Shown: positions 57,655-64,000 of the stretch, piece by piece
Layout: every line of letters begins with the position of its first letter
Numbering within the stretch: position 1 is the first letter of the stretch
Assembly (NCBI GenBank): GCA_041749255.1
Contig: JBGTBR010000010.1
Coordinates: 68,530-132,529, forward strand
Direction of reading: 5' to 3'
Origin: JABDLO01 sp041749255
GTDB lineage: Bacteria > Bacteroidota > Bacteroidia > Chitinophagales > Saprospiraceae
Length of the DNA stretch: 64,000 nt
Notes under the pieces: generated by a model
Database searches by the model: none
What the model saw: the letters and a program-made list of their open reading frames with translations, nothing else
What the model was told of the DNA's origin: nothing
Translations under genes and position numbers: made by a program

Positions 57655-60108
57655 TTATTTAGGATCCAGGATCAATTTCACTCTTTCTATAAGGTCATCG
57701 ATATGGAACCGGGTCATTGAATCTGTCGTTCGGACTCTATTTAGGGTGCCCAGTATGGTTTTTAATGTGCCTCTGGTTACTGCCAAAATATCGGAATTTT
57801 TATGATCAGTGGCGCTTACAGTCATGGTATTTTCCAATACACCAATATATGACCTTTGCAGATTTCGTCTATAAAGATCTACTGGTTCTCCTTTTTCCAG
57901 TTCAGAGAATATTTCTTTCGAAAGATCCTGGTACATTTCTGTTATGGTATACGCTTCCTCTCCATTAATATCAGCATTGTCAATCATTCTTCGCAATCTT
58001 GGAGATAAAAAGAGTAGATTCAATGAAGATTCATGCAAACTTCTGATCCTGTCAGCATTTCCAGACTCTTCAATTCTTTGTAAAACATCTCTATCAATCA
58101 ACCACATAGGAGTCGTAAAAACATGTTTCTTTAAAAAGTCCATGGCTTCTTTTTGTTTCGCCTCAGGAACATGAGTGTATACCACATCATTTTCATCAAA
58201 AGATTTTGGGAATTCATATACCCCTCCAATATTGGCAATCACATGTCCGATATATCTTCTGTATTGACCTACTACCTGATTGTATAATTCATTTAAATTG
58301 CTGAAATCTTTTCCCTCTTCTTCTGTCCATTCTATTAGATTTGGCACTATCCGCTTTAGATTTGCGATACCGAGTTCAGAGGCTTTCATGGAATTGTCTC
58401 CCAGATCCTCTGTTTGAGCAGATGGATCTGTTGGTAACCCTCTTTGCCTGCCATAGCGATACAATGGATCTCCAGCCTTTTCTTTGATCCATTCGTTGAG
58501 AACCAATCTTTCCGCCTCGGGAGAATGGGCATCTGGAATGAGTTTATATCCATACATGATACTCCATTTATCATAAGGACCAATATCAGGCATAAGGCCT
58601 ACATCGCCATCCTCTGGCTGAGCCACATAATTAAACCGGGCATAGTCCATTATACTCGGAGCTGTTCCCATTTTTTGTGTAAATGAAGGGGATCTCAGAC
58701 TATCTACCGGATATGCGACGCTCGAACCCATATTATGCGGAAGACCAAGAGTATGACCTACTTCATGGGCGGCTACAAATCGGATCAATCTGCCCATGAT
58801 TTCATCTCTAAACCTGACACCTCTTGCGTCAGGATTAATGGCAGAAGTCTGAATAAAGAACCAATTTCTAAGCAGATTCATCACATTGTGATACCACATA
58901 ATATCACTTTCTATAATTTCTCCTGTGCGTGGATCATGGACATGAGGACCCTGAGCATTTTGGATATCCGTAGAGATGTAACGTATAACAGAAAAACGCA
59001 CATCTTCCGGTGACCAATCAGGATCTTCTTCCGGAGATGGAGGGTCTTTTGCGACAATAGCATTTTTAAAGCCTGCTGCTTCAAATGCGACCTGCCAGTC
59101 TTCTATTCCCTGTTTTAGATATGGCCGCCATTTTACCGGAGTGGCCGGATCAATATAGTATTCAATGGGCTTAACGGGCTCTACAAGTTCACCTCTTTTA
59201 TACGCCTCCATATCGACAGGTTCAAGTCTCCAGCGTGTAATGAATCTCTGATTGGCAGCTTTTTGTTCATCGAGGCTGTAATTGGTTTGATTTATGGAGA
59301 AGTACCCAACACGCGCATCGTAAAAACGGGGTTGCATTGGCTCAGCTGGGAGTAAAATCATGGATTGGGTCATTTCTACAGTCAAGGTTCCGGTAAGCTG
59401 ATTAGCAGGAAGTTTAGTGCCTGTGTAAGATAATACATGTTTTACAAGAACATTTTCCGGAAAGGATTTCATAGTTTGAATAAAACTCCTTGGTCTGTCG
59501 AGACTTCGTATACCAAAATTGGTTCTTTGGGTCGAAGAAAGAGCTCCTATCAATTCTACATCGGTTGTATATAAGGGCTCAATATCAATAACTGAAGACA
59601 TTGAATCCTTACCGTAGGCCTGAACATCGAATATCATAATAACGGGTTCAAAATTATTATTCTTCACGGACTGATAAATCGGATCATCTTCAGTAGCCAC
59701 GCTGTTGTACGATACCGACCTTAGTAATATTCTGTCGTCCATCTTCTGCCATCTGATCACTTGCTGAGGCCTGGATTTAACTCCAGCCCCTCCAAAATTC
59801 AATCCCTTTACAAATCCTGAAATCCGGGAAGTTATCAATATTTCTCTTTCCAATAATGAGTCCGGGATTTCAAAATAGTACTTATCCAATACTTTATGCG
59901 TCTTGAATAAACCATCATCAGAAATGGCATCTTCTGTAATCACTTCTTTGTATTCTTTTACTTTACCCTTTTTCTTTGGTTTCGGTTCCTCTTTTTGGAC
60001 AGGAGGCGGAACAGGTTTTTTCTTTTTAAATAATTGAGCATCTGCATTAGATGGAATCAGACAAAAAACAAGTAAGAGGACAGCAAGCACCTCATAAAGC
60101 TTCTTCAT
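57655..60108 (-). CDS. Exported zinc-dependent metalloprotease (DUF5117/DUF4953/DUF5118 type)
   Basis: An 817-residue protein with a signal peptide (about 1-25) and a basic Lys/Pro-rich segment (KKKKPVPPPVQKEEPKPKKK). DUF5118-like and DUF5117-like regions follow, then the metal site HEVGHTLGLPH at 448-458, an HExxHxxGxxH metzincin motif, and MDYARFNYVAQPEDGD. The C-terminal 300 residues are helical. These proteins are common in Bacteroidota; substrates are not known. It has no T9SS sorting domain. The ATG at 60106-60108 is used. The upstream region contains repeat block C. Confidence 0.85.
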   Translation of the reverse strand: MKKLYEVLAVLLLVFCLIPSNADAQLFKKKKPVPPPVQKEEPKPKKKGKVKEYKEVITEDAISDDGLFKTHKVLDKYYFEIPDSLLEREILITSRISGFVKGLNFGGAGVKSRPQQVIRWQKMDDRILLRSVSYNSVATEDDPIYQSVKNNNFEPVIMIFDVQAYGKDSMSSVIDIEPLYTTDVELIGALSSTQRTNFGIRSLDRPRSFIQTMKSFPENVLVKHVLSYTGTKLPANQLTGTLTVEMTQSMILLPAEPMQPRFYDARVGYFSINQTNYSLDEQKAANQRFITRWRLEPVDMEAYKRGELVEPVKPIEYYIDPATPVKWRPYLKQGIEDWQVAFEAAGFKNAIVAKDPPSPEEDPDWSPEDVRFSVIRYISTDIQNAQGPHVHDPRTGEIIESDIMWYHNVMNLLRNWFFIQTSAINPDARGVRFRDEIMGRLIRFVAAHEVGHTLGLPHNMGSSVAYPVDSLRSPSFTQKMGTAPSIMDYARFNYVAQPEDGDVGLMPDIGPYDKWSIMYGYKLIPDAHSPEAERLVLNEWIKEKAGDPLYRYGRQRGLPTDPSAQTEDLGDNSMKASELGIANLKRIVPNLIEWTEEEGKDFSNLNELYNQVVGQYRRYIGHVIANIGGVYEFPKSFDENDVVYTHVPEAKQKEAMDFLKKHVFTTPMWLIDRDVLQRIEESGNADRIRSLHESSLNLLFLSPRLRRMIDNADINGEEAYTITEMYQDLSKEIFSELEKGEPVDLYRRNLQRSYIGVLENTMTVSATDHKNSDILAVTRGTLKTILGTLNRVRTTDSMTRFHIDDLIERVKLILDPK

Positions 60109-60242
60109 AAAATTATTAATATTTTAAAATTGACTAATGTATAAAACCGGAATACCTTTTGAAATCCACATGGATATTCATGATATGTAATTGTAAAGGT
60201 GCGAAAAAAAACAAAATATTTGCTTTTTGAATACTTTATATT

Positions 60243-60400
60243 CTAGGTCGAAAGTCAGAAAGTCAAAAAGTCGAAGGTCGGAAAGTCGAAGGTCGGAAAG
60301 TTCATGAAAAATCTAAATGACAGCGAAGCAAATGACAATGAAGCAAATGATGCGCGAAGCTCAAATGACTTCCAATGACAATGACACGACAGTCAGAGGA
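60243..60400. repeat. Modular intergenic repeat block C, part 1 (forward orientation)
   Basis: Words AGGTCGAAAGTCAGAAAGTC, GTCGAAGGTCGGAAAGTCG and AATGACAGCGAAGCAAATGA, with repeats of GAAGCAAATGA, fill this stretch. The last word also occurs reversed near 50992. The open frame starting at 60317 runs through it by chance. Confidence 0.75.
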
Positions 60401-60451
60401 TTTTTATATTATTTCTGGAAACATATTACTCTCTTTTTCAGTTTACAAATC

Positions 60452-60574
60452 ATGGAAAAAAAGAACAAGTTTAGTAGTTACCTAAAGAAATTAGGTATTG
60501 CAGGATTTTTATTTTTTCTCATAAAAGGGCTGATCTGGATAGGGATATTCTTCTTTGTCAAATCTAAAATGTGA
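60452..60574 (+). CDS. Small single-helix membrane protein (40 residues)
   Basis: A 40-residue protein: a basic N-terminus (MEKKNKFSSYLKK), one hydrophobic helix (about 17-35) and a C-terminal FVKSKM. I start at the ATG at 60452. The frame is open from 60317, but those codons are repeat-derived and unlike a protein. Its function is not known. It lies between parts of repeat block C and looks like a real but minor gene. Confidence 0.5.
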   Translation: MEKKNKFSSYLKKLGIAGFLFFLIKGLIWIGIFFFVKSKM

Positions 60575-60900
60575 TGGGTTGAGGTTGAGGGTAAGGTTAA
60601 GGTTAAGGTTGAGGAGTTTAGAAGTTGAGGAGTTTAGGATAAGGTTGTGAAAGTTGAGGTTTTTGCCTTCGGCAGGTCGAAAATACGGTGAACGGTGAGC
60701 AGTGAACGGTGAACGGTCAAATGGTCGGAAAGTCTGAAGGTAAGTCGAAGGTCAACAGTGAACGGTCAACGTTATTTAGGCATTAAGATACTGCCTACTG
60801 CCAACTGCCTACTGCCTAGTGCGTACTGCGTACTGCGAACTGCTTTTAAACTTTTTACTTTGAACTTTTTACTTTGAACTTTTTACTTCTTGAAACCCCA
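60575..60900. repeat. Modular intergenic repeat block C, part 2 (forward orientation)
   Basis: Words in order: GGTTAAGGTTAAGGTTGAGG, TTTTTGCCTTCGGCAGGT, GGTGAACGGTGAGCAGTGAA, GTCGGAAAGTCTGAAGG, then a 30-nt segment (60758-60787) shared with block A, ACTGCCTACTGCC and TTTAAACTTTTTACTTTGAA. No gene is visible. Confidence 0.8.
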
Positions 60901-60924
60901 TTTTAAAAAAATTAAACCATGTGA

Positions 60925-60955
60925 TTGACAATTAGAAAAAAGGTGCGTATCATTG
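60925..60955 (+). promoter_or_regulatory. Candidate promoter of the metY-metX operon
   Basis: TTG at 60925-60927 (TTGACA) and TATCATTG at 60948-60955 are 20 nt apart, matching the Bacteroidota -33/-7 layout with one mismatch in TAnnTTTG. Initiation would be near 60962, about 40 nt before the riboswitch. Confidence 0.45.
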
Positions 60956-61003
60956 CACTTCGTTCTTACAATTGCGAAAGAAAGATTCCACTCTATCATT
61001 CGT

Positions 61004-61106
61004 AATTTTTATAAAGATGAGGCGAGAGAACAGGCTCTTTGACCCTCAGGCAACCACCAAAATGAAGGTGCCAACTCCTGCCCAATTTTGGGAAATATAA
61101 AAAATT
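61004..61106 (+). promoter_or_regulatory. SAM-I-type riboswitch upstream of metY
   Basis: P1 is formed by AATTTTTATA (61004-61013) and TATAAAAAATT (61096-61106). Between them lie conserved SAM-I elements: AAAGATGAGGCGAGAG, CCTCAGGCAACC, and AAGGTGCCAACTCCTGCCC. The aptamer binds S-adenosylmethionine and represses methionine genes. Position directly before metY and metX supports the call. The expression platform is not obvious; no strong terminator follows immediately. Confidence 0.85.
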
Positions 61107-61205
61107 ATGAATTCTATGTTTCATCCAAACATTCCATTTTTGACAGCATTTACTCCAGTGTTCATTGTGATGAACTGCTCTATGTGTTGCTGTTGTATCT
61201 GTTGA
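61107..61205 (+). CDS. Cys-rich leader peptide (32 residues)
   Basis: An ATG at 61107-61109, directly after the riboswitch P1 stem, opens a 32-codon frame ending TGA at 61203-61205. The peptide is hydrophobic in the middle (FLTAFTPVFIVM) and ends NCSMCCCCIC, with six Cys among its last nine residues, four of them consecutive. Cys codons are rare in neighbouring genes. The stop codon is part of an inverted repeat (61203-61209 with 61254-61260). It resembles Cys-responsive leader peptides of sulfur genes in other bacteria, but the function is inferred. Confidence 0.6.
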   Translation: MNSMFHPNIPFLTAFTPVFIVMNCSMCCCCIC

Positions 61206-61260
61206 TCAGCACCTCCATCAAGGTATGTGTAACTCCCTGAGGCAAGGTCTGGCCTGATCA
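61203..61260 (+). promoter_or_regulatory. Long-range hairpin overlapping the leader stop codon
   Basis: TGATCAG (61203-61209, starting with the leader stop TGA) and CTGATCA (61254-61260) are exact complements across a 44-nt loop. A ribosome stalled in the Cys run would cover or free the first arm. No T-run follows, so a role in translation or mRNA stability is more likely than intrinsic termination. Confidence 0.4.
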
Positions 61261-61309
61261 TCTTATTCATACAATATGATATTTTTAAAATAATTAAAAT
61301 CAATGCTTT

Positions 61310-62680
61310 ATGTCAAATCAAGAAAAAACTTACAAATTCGAAACACTCCAATTACATGCAGGTCAACAGCCGGATACCGCAACCAATTCCAGAGCAGTTC
61401 CCATTTATCAGACGACCAGTTATGTATTTAACAATGCGGAGCACGGTGCCAATCTTTTTGCATTAAAAGAGTTTGGCAACATCTATACCCGTATCATGAA
61501 TCCCACTACCGATGTTTTTGAAAAAAGGATTGCAGCATTGGAAGGAGGAGTAGCTGCATTGGCTACAGCTTCTGGCCAATCTGCTCAGTTCATTGCTCTT
61601 AACAATATACTCCAAACAGGCGAAAATTTCATATCCACTTCATACCTGTATGGTGGCACCTACAATCAATTTAAGGTAGCATTTAAAAGATTAGGCATCG
61701 ATGTGAGATTTGTTGATGGAGATCAACCGGAAGATTTCGAAGCATTAATAGATGAAAAGACCAAAGCCATTTACCTGGAAACAATAGGAAATCCAAAATT
61801 TAATATTCCCGATTTTGAAGCCATAGCCAGCGTTGCAAAAAAGTATGACATTCCATTGGTGGTAGACAACACATTTGGCGCTGCCGGATATTTGTTTAAA
61901 CCGCTGAAATATGGAGCCAATGTTGTCACATCATCTGCAACCAAATGGATAGGTGGCCATGGAACCAGTATAGGTGGGGTCATTGTCGATGGTGGAAATT
62001 TTAATTGGGGTAATGGTAAGTTTCCTCCATTCAGCGAACCTTCGGAAGGTTATCACGGCCTCAATTTCTGGGAAATTTTTGGAGAAAACAACCCTCTTGG
62101 CCTCCCCAATATTGCTTTTGCCATCAGAGCTCGTGTTGAAGGTCTCAGAGATTTTGGAGCCGCATTGAGTCCGTTTAATTCATTTTTACTTCTTCAAGGT
62201 ATCGAAACGCTATCACTCAGAGTGCAAAGGACGGTAGATAACGCCCTTGAACTGGCACATTGGCTCAATATCCATCCTCAGGTTGATAAAGTAAACTATC
62301 CAGGTTTAGAAACAAGCCCATACCATCAACTCGCCAGGAAGTATTTAACCAATGGATATGGTGGAGTATTGAGTTTCAATCTGAAAGGAAGTAAAAAAGA
62401 CGCTGAATCCTTCATTAATCATTTACAACTTATCAGCCATCTCGCTAATGTAGGTGATGCCAAAACCCTCATCATACAACCGTCTGCTACCACTCATCAG
62501 CAATTGAGTGAAAAGGAACAATGGGCCGCCGGTGTGGAACCTACACAACTTCGTATCAGTGTGGGTATTGAGCATATTGATGACATCAAAGCAGACCTGC
62601 AACATGCATTTGAAGCGGTTAAAAATTCCGCTGGTAGTGGATTTGACAAAGACAATGCACCAGTAGCATCCGCTTCCTAA
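61310..62680 (+). CDS. metY: O-acetylhomoserine sulfhydrylase
   Basis: A 456-residue PLP enzyme of the Cys/Met metabolism family. It makes homocysteine from O-acetylhomoserine and sulfide, or, in some species, transfers sulfide to O-acetylserine. The PLP lysine is in SSATKWIGGHGTSIGG. ALEGGVAALATASGQSAQ and the C-terminal EPTQLRISVGIEHIDD are typical. Length fits MetY, longer than MetB/MetZ. The ATG at 61310 follows a SAM-I riboswitch and a Cys-rich leader. metX starts 12 nt after the stop, forming an operon. Confidence 0.95.
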   Translation: MSNQEKTYKFETLQLHAGQQPDTATNSRAVPIYQTTSYVFNNAEHGANLFALKEFGNIYTRIMNPTTDVFEKRIAALEGGVAALATASGQSAQFIALNNILQTGENFISTSYLYGGTYNQFKVAFKRLGIDVRFVDGDQPEDFEALIDEKTKAIYLETIGNPKFNIPDFEAIASVAKKYDIPLVVDNTFGAAGYLFKPLKYGANVVTSSATKWIGGHGTSIGGVIVDGGNFNWGNGKFPPFSEPSEGYHGLNFWEIFGENNPLGLPNIAFAIRARVEGLRDFGAALSPFNSFLLLQGIETLSLRVQRTVDNALELAHWLNIHPQVDKVNYPGLETSPYHQLARKYLTNGYGGVLSFNLKGSKKDAESFINHLQLISHLANVGDAKTLIIQPSATTHQQLSEKEQWAAGVEPTQLRISVGIEHIDDIKADLQHAFEAVKNSAGSGFDKDNAPVASAS

Positions 62681-62692
62681 AAATCATTGCAA

Positions 62693-63706
62693 ATGTCTCC
62701 TGTACAGTATTTTAATTTCAGCGAAAAATTTCAATTGGAATCCGGCAATCACGTGTCCGGATTCCAATTGGCATATCAGACTTTTGGGAAACTCAATTCT
62801 GAAAAAGATAATGTAGTGTGGATTATACATGCCCTTACGGGAAACTCCGATCCTACCGTTTGGTGGTCGGGCATAGTAGGCAAAGACAGGGTCATCAATC
62901 CTGAAAAGCACTTTATTGTATGCGCTAATTGCCTTGGATCCCATTATGGATCAACCTCTCCGTTAAGCATTAATAATGAAAATGGAATTCCTTACTTTCA
63001 CCATTTTCCGATTTTGACCAACAAGGATGTAGTATGTGCTTTTGACCTATTAAGGCAATACCTTCAAATTGATAAAATTAAGTTATTGGTAGGAGCGTCT
63101 CTGGGAGGTCAACAAGCTTTGGAATGGGCTATCCAACACCCGGAAATCATTACATCATTGTGCCCGATCGGCACCAATGCAAGACATTCTGCATGGGGAA
63201 TTGCTTTCAACGAAAGTCAAAGAATGGCCATCGAAACCGACCCATCCTGGAAAGAGCATCATCCTAACGCTGGTAAAGAAGGGATGAAAGTAGCCAGATC
63301 CGTCGCATTGCTATCTTACAGAACTTCAAAGGGCTATAATCTTTCTCAGACCGACATGGAAGAAAAGATCGATCATTATAAAGTAACCGGATATCAAAGA
63401 TACCAGGGGGAGAAAATCGCCTCAAGATTTAATGCATTTTCCTATTGGTATATGACAAAAATGATGGATAGCCATAACGTGGGTCGCAAAAGATCATCGA
63501 TTGAAAATGCTTTATCTCAAATCACATCAAGAACCACCGTTATTGGAATTGATTCAGACCTGTTGTTTCCATTGGAAGAACAGGAGTTTCTTGTACGCCA
63601 TATTCACCAAGCCACATTGAAGACCATTAAATCTCATTTTGGACACGATGGATTTCTTACAGAATCCGATAAGGTGTCAGAAATACTATCGGAAATTCTA
63701 GTGTAA
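62693..63706 (+). CDS. metX: Homoserine O-acetyltransferase
   Basis: A 337-residue alpha/beta hydrolase-fold acyltransferase that activates homoserine with acetyl-CoA, supplying the MetY substrate. ALTGNSDPTVWW is the oxyanion-hole region, VGASLGGQQALEW holds the nucleophile Ser, GIDSDLLFP the Asp and SHFGHDGFL the His. I use the ATG at 62693 (MSPVQYFNFS) instead of a TTG two codons earlier. Succinyl specificity cannot be excluded, but pairing with MetY favours acetyl. Confidence 0.94.
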   Translation: MSPVQYFNFSEKFQLESGNHVSGFQLAYQTFGKLNSEKDNVVWIIHALTGNSDPTVWWSGIVGKDRVINPEKHFIVCANCLGSHYGSTSPLSINNENGIPYFHHFPILTNKDVVCAFDLLRQYLQIDKIKLLVGASLGGQQALEWAIQHPEIITSLCPIGTNARHSAWGIAFNESQRMAIETDPSWKEHHPNAGKEGMKVARSVALLSYRTSKGYNLSQTDMEEKIDHYKVTGYQRYQGEKIASRFNAFSYWYMTKMMDSHNVGRKRSSIENALSQITSRTTVIGIDSDLLFPLEEQEFLVRHIHQATLKTIKSHFGHDGFLTESDKVSEILSEILV

Positions 63707-63711
63707 AGAAA

Positions 63712-64000
63712 GAGGTTTTTGCCTTCGGTAGGTTGAGAAAAAGGTGAACGGTAAGCAGTGAACTGTAAACGTTCAGATGGTCGAAATGTCGGAAAGTCGG
63801 AAAGTCGAAGGTCTGAATGTCTGAAGGTCTAAGGTCTGAAAGTCTAAAGGTTTACGGTGAACAGTGAACAGTTCAAAGTGAAAAGTATAAAGTTTAAAGA
63901 GATAGCGAAACTGCGAACAGCGAATAGCGAACTGCGAACAGCGAGTCTAAAAGAATGCCAAAAGCTAATGGCTAAAGGCTAAAAGCTTTTTTTGCTACGA
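63712..64000. repeat. Modular intergenic repeat block D (forward orientation)
   Basis: Begins 6 nt after metX and runs to the window end. Words in order: GTTTTTGCCTTCGGTAGGTT, AGGTGAACGGTAAGCAGTGAA, GTCGGAAAGTCGGAAAGTCG, GTGAACAGTGAACAG, AAGTATAAAGTTTAAAG, GCGAACAGCGAATAGCGAAC and GCTAATGGCTAAAGGCTAAA. The order matches block C and the reverse of blocks A and B. Confidence 0.8.

Noticed and set aside
61203..61205. UGA of the leader ORF as a selenocysteine codon
   Set aside because: The following hairpin is not placed or shaped like a bacterial SECIS, and no selenium genes are present; ordinary termination is simpler.
61121..61303. Minus-strand open frame across the metY leader
   Set aside because: It is antisense to the Cys-rich leader and has no family similarity or start context; the plus-strand reading explains the codons better.
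35286..64000. Intergenic repeat blocks as CRISPR arrays
   Set aside because: Words are 7-20 nt, abut directly, vary in order and spacing, and have no constant repeat with unique spacers; no cas gene is present.

Overview
The window (roughly 40% G+C by eye) looks like a chromosome segment of a Bacteroidota member, probably near Saprospiria. Grounds: a secreted metalloprotease with a type IX secretion C-terminal sorting domain, an ExbB-ExbD-ExbD-TonB cluster near folC, DUF4199, DUF1761 and WbqC-family genes, a CrtY-type lycopene cyclase, few Shine-Dalgarno sequences, and promoter-like TTG / TAnnTTTG pairs. Placement below phylum is inference. I saw no phage, IS transposase or CRISPR array.

Layout. 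0.2-10.9 kb: small metabolic, secreted and membrane genes (PLP decarboxylase, P1 peptidase, GT2, WbqC, EEP hydrolase, GNAT, lipoproteins, membrane LuxR-type regulator, DUF4199). 11-21 kb: a signalling cassette with a 2601-residue hybrid histidine kinase carrying twelve tandem GAF domains, a CheY-like receiver and a GAF-class III nucleotide cyclase. 21-24.5 kb: a SPOR / degenerate 5'-nucleotidase / beta-barrel fusion. 24.6-25.6 kb: an initiator tRNA gene with a GIY-YIG nuclease, a decayed tandem copy of both, and a third tRNA copy; the copies carry hairpins in place of tRNA arms. 25.9-31.4 kb: msrA-msrB, hydrolase, ExbD-like lipoprotein, plsC-ubiX-GNAT-folC. 31.5-35.1 kb: crtY, then tonB-exbD-exbD-exbB. 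35.6-42.9 kb: M49-like peptidase, CoA-binding protein, and a leftward run of sugar transferase, Gfo/Idh, aroE and proline dehydrogenase. 43-50.8 kb: M14 peptidase, bestrophin, SGNH-like protein, PafA-like phosphatase with a PiT-like transporter. 52-60 kb: T9SS metalloprotease, lipoprotein MsrA, Tat-type Gfo/Idh, crotonase, DUF5117-type metalloprotease. 60-64 kb: a SAM-I-type riboswitch, a Cys-rich leader ORF, then metY-metX.

Most notable: (1) an undescribed-looking leader peptide ending in NCSMCCCCIC between the SAM riboswitch and metY, which would let the operon sense both SAM and charged tRNA-Cys; (2) the tRNA-fMet / GIY-YIG duplication with hairpin-replaced tRNA arms; (3) four intergenic blocks (35.3, 51, 60.3-60.9 and 63.7-64 kb) built from the same ordered repeat words; (4) the twelve-GAF kinase cassette. 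All calls come from reading the sequence; no database search was run.
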